The notes under the pieces: generated by a model
Database searches by the model: none
What the model saw: only the letters and a program-made list of their open reading frames with translations
What the model was told of the DNA's origin: nothing
Shown here: one piece after another, positions 1-7,842 of the stretch
Layout of the letters: the number at the start of each line of letters is the position of its first letter
Numbering within the stretch: position 1 is the first letter of the stretch
Translations under genes and position numbers: made by a program
Origin: Bacteroidota bacterium
GTDB taxonomy: Bacteria; Bacteroidota; Bacteroidia; Bacteroidales; Lentimicrobiaceae
Assembly: GCA_009773515.1 (NCBI GenBank)
Contig: WSXX01000006.1
Coordinates: 116,416 to 180,415 of the forward strand
Reading direction: 5' to 3'
Length of the DNA stretch: 64,000 nt

Positions 1-1
1 T

Positions 2-322
2 CTTGCTGTTGGTTTCAGAATGAATCTGGCTCTGATCCAGTTTGTGAATTATCTGGTCTTTCCACTGCAGTTTCTCTTATTTTTTCCGTTATACAGCATA
101 GCATCCAAAATAACCGGAAAAGAAATCATTAAAGAAATTCCTGAAATGCTGGAGAAAATGTCAGGAAGCATCCTGCTAACCGCTTCAGCCGATTTATTAT
201 GGTTATTTGCAACTATTTTATTGGTTTGGATTGCGATTATGTTTCCGGTTTCGGTGATTTTATACTTTAGCATCAACCCAATACTTATCAGGATTAAAAG
301 AAACAAATCAACAGAATTATAA
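2..322 (+). CDS. C-terminal part of a DUF2062-like membrane protein (5' end outside window)
   Basis: Only the 3' end of this gene is present: the frame is open to the window edge and residues before the first ATG (position 20) continue without a stop. The remaining ~106 residues hold two strongly hydrophobic segments. The run NLALIQFVNYLVFPLQ followed by a hydrophobic stretch and a short polar loop resembles the DUF2062 membrane domain (pattern N..x.Q..N.l..PlQ). In this family the domain is often fused behind a family 2 glycosyltransferase, but the N-terminal part cannot be seen, so no activity is assigned. It ends 4 bases from the convergent SDR gene. The DUF2062 call rests on a remembered pattern only. 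Confidence 0.55.
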   Translation, partial: LAVGFRMNLALIQFVNYLVFPLQFLLFFPLYSIASKITGKEIIKEIPEMLEKMSGSILLTASADLLWLFATILLVWIAIMFPVSVILYFSINPILIRIKRNKSTEL

Positions 323-326
323 GCAA

Positions 327-1103
327 TTATCCCATTATTCCTTTAACCAGATTTCCGGCCACAGAAATTACCTGACCGTTAACAAAAGCCGAAGACGGAG
401 AAAGCAGCCATACTGCCAGCTCAGCAAAATGATCAGGATCCCCAAGTTTGCCTGTACCGGTTTCGTTGGTAAACATTGCACGGGCGGCCTCAATATCTGA
501 TTGCATTAAATCGGCTCTTTTGGCAAACAAACGTTTCATTGCATCTGTATCATGATAGCCCGGAGCCAGTATATTAACCGTAACGCCGTGAGCAGCAACT
601 TCATCAGCCAATGTTCTTGCCATTCCTGCAACAGCAGCCCTGAGAGAATTGCTCAAAACAAGCTGACTTACTGGTTGTTTTACCGAAACACTTTCAATCA
701 GCACAATCCGGCCATAACCTGCGTCAATAAACTGATTAATAATCTTTTGCAATAAGCACACTTTCCAGTGCAAAACTTTATAAAAAGCATCTTCCCACAT
801 TGCAGGACTGGTTTCCATAAAAGCGGCAGCAGGTGGACCTCCGGCATTTATCACAATTCCATGCAAAGGTCTGCCATTAATTACTTTAATCAGGTTATCA
901 GGAAATTCAGGCAAAGTTACATCGGCCTGCATAGGCACAAATTTTCCGTTAGAACCTTCAGCTCCCTGATTGAGCATTTCAATGCGGCGGGCTACAGCAA
1001 TAACTTCAGCGTTTTCAGCAATCAGCCTGGCGGCAATCGATTTTCCAAAGCCCGATGAAGCTCCCAGTACTACAAATAACTTATTGCTTAGCTGCAAATC
1101 CAT
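327..1103 (-). CDS. SDR family oxidoreductase lacking the usual YxxxK pair
   Basis: Rossmann-fold short-chain dehydrogenase of 258 residues. The cofactor loop GASSGFGKSIA (residues 14-24), the NAG motif (INAGG, about residues 85-89) and the C-terminal VNILAPGY/NGQVISVAGN pattern are all clear. The normally catalytic Tyr-x-x-x-Lys is not present: aligning LSNSLRAAV with the family's YxASKAAV places Ser151 and Arg155 there. This substitution (V/L-SN-x-x-R) occurs in a recognised branch usually annotated as a 3-oxoacyl-ACP-reductase-like SDR, so it is probably a family trait and not a decay product. Substrate unknown. The gene starts 18 bases downstream of the DEAD-box helicase and is probably cotranscribed with it. 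Confidence 0.85.
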   Translation of the reverse strand: MDLQLSNKLFVVLGASSGFGKSIAARLIAENAEVIAVARRIEMLNQGAEGSNGKFVPMQADVTLPEFPDNLIKVINGRPLHGIVINAGGPPAAAFMETSPAMWEDAFYKVLHWKVCLLQKIINQFIDAGYGRIVLIESVSVKQPVSQLVLSNSLRAAVAGMARTLADEVAAHGVTVNILAPGYHDTDAMKRLFAKRADLMQSDIEAARAMFTNETGTGKLGDPDHFAELAVWLLSPSSAFVNGQVISVAGNLVKGIMG

Positions 1104-1121
1104 TTAAGTAAAGGTCAGATA

Positions 1122-2345
1122 TTACTTTCGTTTAGGCCGTTTATTAAAACGGGTATCTTTTGATGGTTTTGGATCGTAAACCGGTCCGGGACCTAATTCC
1201 GGCGCTGGCATAAGTTTCAGAATTTTGCTTTCAATGAGTTTCTCTATCTTCGAAAAACGGAACATATCAGTTTCATTCACGAAAGTTATTGCAATTCCGG
1301 TTTGTTCAGCTCTTGCTGTGCGGCCAACCCTGTGAACATAATCTTCGGCATCATGCGGAACATCATAATTCAACACAAGACTGATATTTTCAATATCAAT
1401 ACCTCTGGACAATACATCGGTGGCAACAAGCATTTGCAGGCTCCGGGTTCTGAAACGAAGCAGTACCTTTTCTCTTTCTGATTGTTCCAGATCAGAATGA
1501 ATATCAGCCACCTGAAATCCTGAAGAAAGCAGTTCTCTGGTTATTGATTTTACTTTACTCTTGGTAGAAGCAAAAATCAGCACACTGGGGAGGTCTCTTC
1601 CCTTTATCAATTGGGTAAGAACCTGCAATTTCTGCGAATCATAGGTCAGATATGCAGCCTGAAGAATTCCTGCAGCAGGTTTAGAGACAGCAATATTTAT
1701 TTCAAACGGATTCTTTAAAATCCTGTGGCTTAAGTCTCTGATACGCGAAGGCATTGTTGCTGAAAACAAAAAAGTTGCTCTGTTCTCAGGTAAATAGCTG
1801 ATAATCTTCATTATATCATCAACGAATCCCATGTCAAGCATGCGATCGGCTTCATCAAGAATCAAATGCTGCAGATTAGAAACCGGAATTATATCCATGT
1901 TAAGAAAAGAGATCAGCTTGCCAGGTGTAGCTACTACGATGTCAACTCCGCTGCTGAGTGCACGTTTCTGTTGCTCCCACTCTTTACCATCGGTACCTCC
2001 GTAAACAGCCATTGAACTAATGTTCATGAAATAACTTAATCCTTCCAAAGCCTGGGCAATTTGAATGGCAAGCTCTCTGGTCGGGCTGATGATGATGGTA
2101 TTAACTCCTTTTACCGGATTATTAATTATGCGGTGTAAAACAGGAAGCAGATAAGCGGCAGTTTTTCCAGTACCCGTTTGAGCGCAGCCAATTACATCTC
2201 TTCCCTGCATAATGTAGGGAATGATTTGTTTCTGTATCGGAGTTGGAGTTTCAAAACCTATAGAATCAAGGCCTTCCATTATTTGTTCATCAAAGCCAAA
2301 ATCCCGGAAGGTGACTATTGAATTATCGTCAGTTGTGTCAATCAT
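1122..2345 (-). CDS. DEAD-box ATP-dependent RNA helicase (RhlE-like)
   Basis: RNA helicase of 407 residues with the full set of superfamily 2 motifs in order: Q-motif region (FETPTPIQKQIIP), Walker A AQTGTGKTAAY, PTRELAIQ, TPGKL, DEAD, SAT, a RecA-2 domain with ATDVLSRGIDIE, and HRVGRTAR. A short basic tail (KPSKDTRFNKRPKRK) follows the core, typical of the RhlE/CsdA-like cold-shock and ribosome-assembly helicases of Bacteroidota. It would act in the cytoplasm on structured RNA, using ATP. The start at 2345 gives a complete Q motif. It probably shares a transcript with the SDR gene downstream. The exact subfamily and RNA target cannot be read from the sequence. Confidence 0.93.
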   Translation of the reverse strand: MIDTTDDNSIVTFRDFGFDEQIMEGLDSIGFETPTPIQKQIIPYIMQGRDVIGCAQTGTGKTAAYLLPVLHRIINNPVKGVNTIIISPTRELAIQIAQALEGLSYFMNISSMAVYGGTDGKEWEQQKRALSSGVDIVVATPGKLISFLNMDIIPVSNLQHLILDEADRMLDMGFVDDIMKIISYLPENRATFLFSATMPSRIRDLSHRILKNPFEINIAVSKPAAGILQAAYLTYDSQKLQVLTQLIKGRDLPSVLIFASTKSKVKSITRELLSSGFQVADIHSDLEQSEREKVLLRFRTRSLQMLVATDVLSRGIDIENISLVLNYDVPHDAEDYVHRVGRTARAEQTGIAITFVNETDMFRFSKIEKLIESKILKLMPAPELGPGPVYDPKPSKDTRFNKRPKRK

Positions 2346-2531
2346 TAATTTTTGCGTAATAGATTAAGTAAGCGAATGGCCACCTAAGCAGCGATGTAAA
2401 GATAATAAATATTTGGGCTCTGATTTCTGATAATCTCAGTTTCAGGATTAGAGGCTGACTCAAATTAAAAATTCTGATGTAAACGGACATTTAAATATTT
2501 GCCTCAATTGTATTGACTTAAAAGGGAAAAT

Positions 2532-2563
2532 AAAAAAAGGGGGTATTGCTACCCCCTTTTTTC
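2532..2563 (-). terminator. Rho-independent terminator after the small lipoprotein gene
   Basis: A perfect 7-bp stem, GGGGGTA (2539-2545) with TACCCCC (2550-2556), a 4-base loop, and T-runs on both strands. It lies 19 bases past the stop of the lipoprotein gene. The flanking A/T tracts make it usable in both directions. Confidence 0.85.
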
Positions 2564-2581
2564 ATTCTTAAAAAATCTTGA

Positions 2582-2797
2582 TTATTCAACAACAACTTCC
2601 AAAGTAGTTGTATCAGCAGCCATAGCGGCATTGATTGAATCCTGGATGCGAGCCTGCTCAGCTTCAACGAGAGCGATAGAATCAGCAATACGGATTGAAT
2701 CAAGGCGAGCCTGCTCAGCCAATTGTTCTGCATTAGGACCGCAAGCAACCATAGTTGCAAGACCAGCAATAACTAAAATCTGTGATAAAGTTTTCAT
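2582..2797 (-). CDS. Small lipoprotein, low-complexity alpha-helical
   Basis: A 71-residue protein. The ATG at 2797 was chosen over one 60 bases upstream because it puts a signal peptide first: MKTLSQILVIAGLATMVAC, with a type II lipobox (MVA-C, Cys19). The mature part is a charged helix built of near-repeats, with QARLDSIRIADSI followed by EQARIQDSI, rich in Ala, Ile, Glu and Asp, and likely to form a coiled coil. It resembles small Lpp-like or structural lipoproteins of Bacteroidota in general design but I do not recognise a family. It has its own promoter-like element (2826-2833) and a strong terminator, which suggests an abundant monocistronic message. Confidence 0.7.
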   Translation of the reverse strand: MKTLSQILVIAGLATMVACGPNAEQLAEQARLDSIRIADSIALVEAEQARIQDSINAAMAADTTTLEVVVE

Positions 2798-2825
2798 GTG
2801 TTTTTTTGGTGTTATGTTAACGATG

Positions 2826-2857
2826 CAAATGTACATAAATTCCAAATTAAAAAGCAA
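2826..2857 (-). promoter_or_regulatory. Bacteroidota-type promoter for the small lipoprotein gene
   Basis: On the minus strand TACATTTG (2826-2833) fits the -7 consensus TAnnTTTG, with a TTGC near the -33 position about 20 bases upstream. The 309-base gap 2798-3106 between the two divergent genes holds this element and the rarA promoter; otherwise I see only AT-rich sequence. Confidence 0.55.
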
Positions 2858-3078
2858 GCAAAAAGCAAAATATTTTAATTATTTTTTAATCATCTTAGCT
2901 GCTGATAATCAATTACTTAATAAAGTATCGTGATTTTTTTTTATTTTTAACATTAAAATAGACTTAAAAAGTTGTCGTGTTTTCATCAATTCGGCTCAAT
3001 TCTGCAATTTTTATAACTCCGGATCAACCAAAACTTAAATGGATATTAATTCGACTTCTAAGATTAAGTCATGATTCG

Positions 3079-3086
3079 TACCTTTG
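3079..3086 (+). promoter_or_regulatory. -7 element of the rarA promoter
   Basis: TACCTTTG matches TAnnTTTG 20 bases before the rarA ATG. No good TTTG is seen at -33. A small inverted repeat (GTGG/CCAC, 3086-3099) sits in the short leader. Confidence 0.45.
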
Positions 3087-3106
3087 TGGCAGAAACCACA
3101 TAAATC

Positions 3107-4381
3107 ATGGGAGACAATAAACCTCTGGCAGAAATACTCAGACCATCTACATTAGAAGATTACGTTGGTCAGGAACATTTGGTAGGAGAAGGTTGTATCC
3201 TGAAGAAAGCAATTGACGCCGGAAATATTCCTTCAATGATTTTTTGGGGACCGCCAGGTGTTGGAAAAACAACGCTTGCACATATCATTTCAAATCGACT
3301 CTCGCACACATTTTTCACCCTAAGTGCCATCAATTCAGGGGTAAAAGACATCAGAGAAGTAATTGAAAAAGCAAAAGCTTCGGCTACAAAATCTATACTT
3401 TTCATCGATGAAATCCACCGATTCAGCAAATCTCAGCAAGATTCCCTGCTTGGAGCTGTAGAGAAAGGCATTATCACGCTGATTGGCGCAACCACCGAAA
3501 ATCCTTCTTTCGAAGTTATATCGCCGCTTTTATCGCGTTGTCAGGTTTATATATTAAAACCATTGTCAGCCACTGATCTTCGTGTACTTTTACGAAAATC
3601 TATCCAAAAAACAGAGGAACAAAGCGGAGTAATAATTAAAGTGCTTGAAGATGAGGCTTTGCTGAGAATTTCAGGAGGCGATGCCCGAAAGTTGCTGAAT
3701 GCTGTTGAGTTGATTGCAACTGCCAGCATCCCTGAAAACAATACCATTATAATAAACAATGATTCAACTACCCGTATAATTCAGCAAAACCTTGCCTATT
3801 ACGACAAGAGTGGAGAAATGCATTACGATATCATTTCAGCATTTATCAAATCAATGCGGGGCAGCGATCCAAATGCTGCGGTTTATTGGCTGGCCAGAAT
3901 GATAGAATCAGGAGAAGACCCTCTTTTTATTGCCCGCCGTATGCTTATTCTGGCATCAGAAGATATTGGAAATGCGAATCCGAATGCGCTGCTTCTGGCA
4001 AATGCTTGTTTTGATGCTGTTCATAAAACCGGATATCCTGAATGCCGGATCATTTTGTCGCAATGTGCTGTTTATCTTGCAACCTCTCCAAAAAGCAATG
4101 CAACTTATTTAGCTATTGGAAATGCCCTGGAACTTGTCCGGCGCAAAGGTGATCTTCCTGTACCTCTTGCCATCAGAAACGCACCAACCAACCTGATGAA
4201 AGATATTGGCTATGGTTCTGGTTACAAGTACGCTCATGATTATGAACGAAATTTTGCTGACATGGAATTTCTACCAGATGAGATCGCCGGCAGCACATTA
4301 TATAATCCGGGGCAAAATCCCCGTGAGAACGAAACACGGAATTATCTGAGATCAATCTGGAAAAATAAGTACAAATATTAA
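3107..4381 (+). CDS. rarA: Replication-associated recombination protein A (AAA+ ATPase)
   Basis: A 424-residue AAA+ ATPase of the RarA/MgsA/WRNIP1 family, the clamp-loader-like protein that acts at stalled replication forks. Visible are the N-terminal RPSTLEDYVGQEHLVGEG, Walker A GPPGVGKTT, Walker B FIDEIHRF, sensor 1 GATTENPSFEV, the arginine-finger region LLSRCQVY, and the C-terminal tetramerisation part with SAFIKSMRGSDPNAAVYWLARM and the family-typical ASEDIGNANP. Length is normal. It is directly followed by kdsA with no gap (stop TAA then ATG), so the two are probably one transcript. Confidence 0.95.
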   Translation: MGDNKPLAEILRPSTLEDYVGQEHLVGEGCILKKAIDAGNIPSMIFWGPPGVGKTTLAHIISNRLSHTFFTLSAINSGVKDIREVIEKAKASATKSILFIDEIHRFSKSQQDSLLGAVEKGIITLIGATTENPSFEVISPLLSRCQVYILKPLSATDLRVLLRKSIQKTEEQSGVIIKVLEDEALLRISGGDARKLLNAVELIATASIPENNTIIINNDSTTRIIQQNLAYYDKSGEMHYDIISAFIKSMRGSDPNAAVYWLARMIESGEDPLFIARRMLILASEDIGNANPNALLLANACFDAVHKTGYPECRIILSQCAVYLATSPKSNATYLAIGNALELVRRKGDLPVPLAIRNAPTNLMKDIGYGSGYKYAHDYERNFADMEFLPDEIAGSTLYNPGQNPRENETRNYLRSIWKNKYKY

Positions 4382-5221
4382 ATGAAACAGATCATGCACC
4401 TTACGCCCGACATCAGTAAAATAGGAAAATACGAAAGTGGAAATTTTTTCCTGCTTGCAGGACCATGTGTAGTAGAAAATGAAGAAATGCCGCTGGAGAT
4501 AGCCACTTTTATAAACAATATTGCCCAGAAGCTTGAAATACCTTTTATTTTCAAGGCTTCATACCGGAAGGCTAACCGTTCAAAAGCTTCATCATTTTCA
4601 GGGATAGGAGATATCAAGGCTTTAAAATCAATTTCTTTGGTTGGAAAAACGCTTGGAATTCCGGTGGTTACCGACATTCATACAGCCGAAGAAGCCGGGC
4701 TTGCAGCCGAATATGTTGATATACTTCAGATACCCGCATTTTTATGCCGGCAAACTGACCTGCTTGAAGCTGCTGCAAAAACTGGCAAATGGGTTAATAT
4801 AAAGAAGGGTCAGTTTTTATCTCCCGAATCGATGAAATTTGCCGTTGAAAAAGTAAAAGAAGCTGGGAACAATAAGGTTTTACTAACCGACAGAGGAACA
4901 ATGTTTGGTTATCAGGATTTGATTGTTGATATGCGCGGCATACCTGTAATGCAGGGAATGGGCACACCGGTTATTCTTGACATTACACATTCACTGCAAC
5001 AACCCAATCAACCCGGAGGAGTCAGCGGAGGCAATCCTGCCATGATTTCAACTATCGGAAAATCAGGAATAGCTGCCGGATGTGATGGGATTTTTCTGGA
5101 AACACACCCTGATCCGGCAAAGGCAAAATCAGATGGAGCCAATATGCTGCCAATGCATTTACTTGAAAAACTGCTCAAAGACCTGGTTTTGATCAGACAG
5201 GCTTACCTTAAAACGATTTAA
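4382..5221 (+). CDS. kdsA: 3-deoxy-8-phosphooctulonate (KDO-8-P) synthase
   Basis: Joins phosphoenolpyruvate and arabinose 5-phosphate to give KDO-8-phosphate for the lipid A inner core. The 279-residue protein shows LAGPCVVEN near the start, FKASYRKANRSK, the substrate loop QIPAFLCRQTDLLEAA, DRGTMFGY, and DITHSLQQPN. Cys29 in GPC is the position that holds a metal ligand in the metal-dependent class (the metal-free class has Asn there), so this enzyme is probably metal-dependent. The ATG abuts the rarA stop codon; a second in-frame ATG 12 bases later is possible. Convergent with the Yip1-like gene. Confidence 0.95.
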   Translation: MKQIMHLTPDISKIGKYESGNFFLLAGPCVVENEEMPLEIATFINNIAQKLEIPFIFKASYRKANRSKASSFSGIGDIKALKSISLVGKTLGIPVVTDIHTAEEAGLAAEYVDILQIPAFLCRQTDLLEAAAKTGKWVNIKKGQFLSPESMKFAVEKVKEAGNNKVLLTDRGTMFGYQDLIVDMRGIPVMQGMGTPVILDITHSLQQPNQPGGVSGGNPAMISTIGKSGIAAGCDGIFLETHPDPAKAKSDGANMLPMHLLEKLLKDLVLIRQAYLKTI

Positions 5222-5235
5222 TGTCAACTTTTTTC

Positions 5236-5835
5236 TCAGGTGGTGATTGATCCGGGAAACAGAATTCCTGTTATAAAGCCAAATAACAATATAAATCCCC
5301 AGAAGAGTCCGCTCATAAAAATGAAGTACAGAAAAGTGTAGGATATTCTTTTGCTTTGGTCTGTTTTCAGTAATATGGGAAGCCCGGACCAAAAAAGATA
5401 CAATGAATAAAATCCTGGTAAAAGAGCCAGAAACAAAACCTGACTCAGGTTAAAGATTACAAACATCATCAACAAAGGAGTTGCTGAATAAATAACCAAT
5501 CGGGATGCGGATTTCTGATCAGGTACTGATTTGAACTTTCTTGCCATCTTTTTTACAAAAAATGAGCAGATCATCAATAAGCCTGTTTGAATAAAAATAT
5601 AAAAAAAAGACTGTACCAGCGGGAAAGAGAATCTGTAGGCATCAATATCAAGAACATTCCTGACAAATATAAAACTGCCGATAAACTGAGCAAGTGCCCC
5701 AGCCACTATCAAACGGAATGTGAATTGCCGGAAATCATCGCTTAACGAGCGTTTCTCAAGCGAAATCACCTTCCATTCGTAAGAAGGAAAAAGAAGCAGG
5801 CTTTTTAGCCGTTCAAAGAAATTTATATTATTCAT
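5236..5835 (-). CDS. Yip1-like integral membrane protein
   Basis: About 199 residues with roughly five hydrophobic segments separated by short basic loops. The start MNNINFFERLKSLLLFP at 5835 was preferred to an upstream GTG/ATG region because bacterial Yip1-domain proteins begin with this kind of short amphipathic stretch ending in a P.. W motif (FPSYEWKVI). The family (YIP1, Pfam PF04893 clan) has no firm function in bacteria. It begins 28 bases downstream of the DUF4831 gene and is probably cotranscribed with it. It is convergent with kdsA, with only 14 bases between them. Confidence 0.65.
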   Translation of the reverse strand: MNNINFFERLKSLLLFPSYEWKVISLEKRSLSDDFRQFTFRLIVAGALAQFIGSFIFVRNVLDIDAYRFSFPLVQSFFYIFIQTGLLMICSFFVKKMARKFKSVPDQKSASRLVIYSATPLLMMFVIFNLSQVLFLALLPGFYSLYLFWSGLPILLKTDQSKRISYTFLYFIFMSGLFWGFILLFGFITGILFPGSITT

Positions 5836-5862
5836 CAGAAGTAATAACGGAACAAATACCAA

Positions 5863-7035
5863 TTAGTGAATTGAAATCAGACTTATGGCTCCTGTTATGG
5901 GATCAAACACAACTTCACCATAAGCATTGGCAGGTAAATAGGTAACTATGCCCAGCTGACTTATCAATTCAATGTTTTCGAACAAAACATTTACTCCAGA
6001 AGATATCTGAACCCTTGATTGCTGGGGTATTCTGTAATATAAACCACGGTTCTTTTTAGCAACCTGATCGCGCTGCTTTGCAAAATCAGTCAGGTTTTTA
6101 TTGCGATCAACAGGTGTAATAGTAAGATTGATATTTTCTCCTGATGGAGAGTTCTTCGGCAAAATTCCACCTATAGCTGAAAATTTACACAGGCTTTCAA
6201 GCAGTCCTTCTTCAGAAGGCTGCGGAGTTACATAAAATTTATGCGTGGTTGTTGTAATGCGACTACTTCCTTTAAAAAGTCTCAGATATTCGTTCTGGGT
6301 TTTTCTGAGTTCAGAAATCATGAACTCAAGGCTTTCCTTAGAGTAATTCACTTCCTGATAACCTATAGTCAGATTAAAGATGTTTTCATCAATCTTTCGG
6401 ATGGCTTCAGCGGTTTCTCTGGCCATCTGATCAGCCGACTTCTCAGAAACACTTCGTCTGATGATCTTTTCTTCAATGGTGGTGGTGTCAACACTGATAC
6501 GCCTGATAATTGTATCAACTCTTTCAAGCATTGTTGGCTGCAACAGATCTTTAAATAATTGATTTGTCTGACTTCCTGAACCGGCAGATGATTCAGATTT
6601 TGAATTAACTTTTCTGATTTCTGAAAATCCACTGATAATTCCATTTTCAGTCAAAGCCAATGTTATCTGAGAGGCTTGTTTTGATTTAGGACTAAGTGCT
6701 ACAAAATATTGCTGTTCCGGATCAGGTTCTGCCAGCATTGAAACCACAACATTATCAATACTATATCTGGTAACATTTTCATTATTAATTTTTGCAAGAC
6801 CCAGATATTTCAAAGCATAATCTGCAAACGGACCTTTGACTAATTCTGTTTTAACAACGCTGATTTCAACACAAACTATGTTTCGTGGAAGTGAATAAAT
6901 AATTCCATCCATTTCAGGAGTCAAAATGCCTTTTGAAAAGGGAATTACGTTCAACTGAGCTTTCGATTCAGTAAAAGAAAAGAAAAGTAAACTAAAAATC
7001 AAGTATTTAGCCAAGTTCTCAAGTGACAGCTTCAT
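5863..7035 (-). CDS. Exported DUF4831-family protein
   Basis: A 390-residue protein starting at 7035 with a signal peptide (MKLSLENLAKYLIFSLLFFS, then a TESKAQ cleavage region). An upstream ATG (7098) would place 21 polar residues before the signal and is rejected. The mature part has the pattern I associate with the Bacteroidota family DUF4831: IIYSLPRNIVCVEISV, KGPFADYALKYLGL, and a DPEQQYFV motif, then a region of beta-structure. Predicted periplasmic or outer-membrane associated. Function is unknown. A -7-like element lies just upstream at 7051-7058. Confidence 0.7.
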   Translation of the reverse strand: MKLSLENLAKYLIFSLLFFSFTESKAQLNVIPFSKGILTPEMDGIIYSLPRNIVCVEISVVKTELVKGPFADYALKYLGLAKINNENVTRYSIDNVVVSMLAEPDPEQQYFVALSPKSKQASQITLALTENGIISGFSEIRKVNSKSESSAGSGSQTNQLFKDLLQPTMLERVDTIIRRISVDTTTIEEKIIRRSVSEKSADQMARETAEAIRKIDENIFNLTIGYQEVNYSKESLEFMISELRKTQNEYLRLFKGSSRITTTTHKFYVTPQPSEEGLLESLCKFSAIGGILPKNSPSGENINLTITPVDRNKNLTDFAKQRDQVAKKNRGLYYRIPQQSRVQISSGVNVLFENIELISQLGIVTYLPANAYGEVVFDPITGAISLISIH

Positions 7036-7050
7036 AGGTATATTTTTTTT

Positions 7051-7058
7051 CAAAGATA
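7051..7058 (-). promoter_or_regulatory. -7 promoter element upstream of the DUF4831 gene
   Basis: Minus-strand TATCTTTG, a perfect TAnnTTTG, 15 bases before the chosen ATG. This spacing supports the 7035 start over the ATG at 7098, which would lie upstream of the promoter. No -33 TTTG is visible. Confidence 0.5.
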
Positions 7059-7212
7059 AGCATTTTAAAACATTTCGTTTTGTGTGTTTGGTGTTCATTT
7101 TTTAACCTTTCAGTAGTTTTATTCCGGAATAAATGGAAATAGAATTCTATTTCCGAAAAGCATTTAATGATCTCATGAGGCAGAAATAAATATCTTATGC
7201 CATCTAATGCCA

Positions 7213-7241
7213 TTTCTAATGACTAAAAAATCGTAAATTTG
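7213..7241 (+). promoter_or_regulatory. Promoter of the DUF2061 gene
   Basis: TAAATTTG (7234-7241) fits the -7 consensus, with TTTC 17 bases upstream (7213-7216). The ATG follows 31 bases later. Confidence 0.45.
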
Positions 7242-7272
7242 ACACGAGAACAAGAACGAGAAATATAAAACT

Positions 7273-7632
7273 ATGGGCCTGTCAGAAAAGAGCAGCAATC
7301 AAACAATGGATAAGATTAAGACAGAGACTTTATATCGTGACAGTCCTCAACGGAGCCTTATAAAGACAATCACATATCGGTTGTTTGCTTCCGGAGCAAT
7401 GTTTCTTGGAATATTTATTTTTTCGCATCAATATCAAAGAGCTTCATTGACTGATAGCCTCAGCAATGCCGGAGTTATAACAGTGCTTGAATTTTTTGTC
7501 AAGCTGGTTATCTATTATTTTCATGAAAGGATATGGTCGGGGATTAACTGGGGCAAATACTGGAGACGGCATTACTGGATCAGAAGGGCTTGGCGCAGAG
7601 CATATAGGAAAGCTCATAAGCTCCAACGTTAA
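7273..7632 (+). CDS. DUF2061 small membrane protein
   Basis: 119 residues. The core RSLIKTITYRLFASGAMFLG is the typical DUF2061 opening (K-T-i-t-[WY]-R), followed by a second hydrophobic helix (VITVLEFFVKLVIYYFHERI) and the conserved Trp region near ERIWSGINWG. The C-terminus is very basic (RRHYWIRRAWRRAYRKAHKLQR), so it is probably cytoplasmic next to the membrane. An internal ATG (residue 12) is an alternative start. Function unknown; DUF2061 genes elsewhere often sit by sulfate-assimilation genes, but none is seen here. Confidence 0.8.
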   Translation: MGLSEKSSNQTMDKIKTETLYRDSPQRSLIKTITYRLFASGAMFLGIFIFSHQYQRASLTDSLSNAGVITVLEFFVKLVIYYFHERIWSGINWGKYWRRHYWIRRAWRRAYRKAHKLQR

Positions 7633-7788
7633 GTTGAGATTACATAATTTGAGAAACCGGACATAAAGAGCAGGCACCTTCTGAGATAAGCAAGTTTTAA
7701 GTTGACACAAGCTAAAATTATTGGTGTTAATTTAAGCTTCAAACTCAGTCAAAGTTATATAAACCAGCAAAATACATCACCGGAAATG

Positions 7789-7825
7789 AAACAGACCAGC
7801 TAAAAGCCGGTCTGTTTAATTTTAA
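7789..7825. terminator. Probable bidirectional terminator between DUF2061 and glnN genes
   Basis: AAACAGACCAGC (7789-7800) pairs with GCCGGTCTGTTT (7806-7817) with one mismatch and a 5-base loop; T-rich sequence follows on the plus strand. It lies 18 bases past the glnN stop on the minus strand. Confidence 0.65.
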
Positions 7826-7842
7826 ATGCATTCAATCTGCAA

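Noticed and set aside
2518..2769. 83-residue Leu-rich frame
   Set aside because: Overlaps the small lipoprotein in another frame and runs through its terminator.
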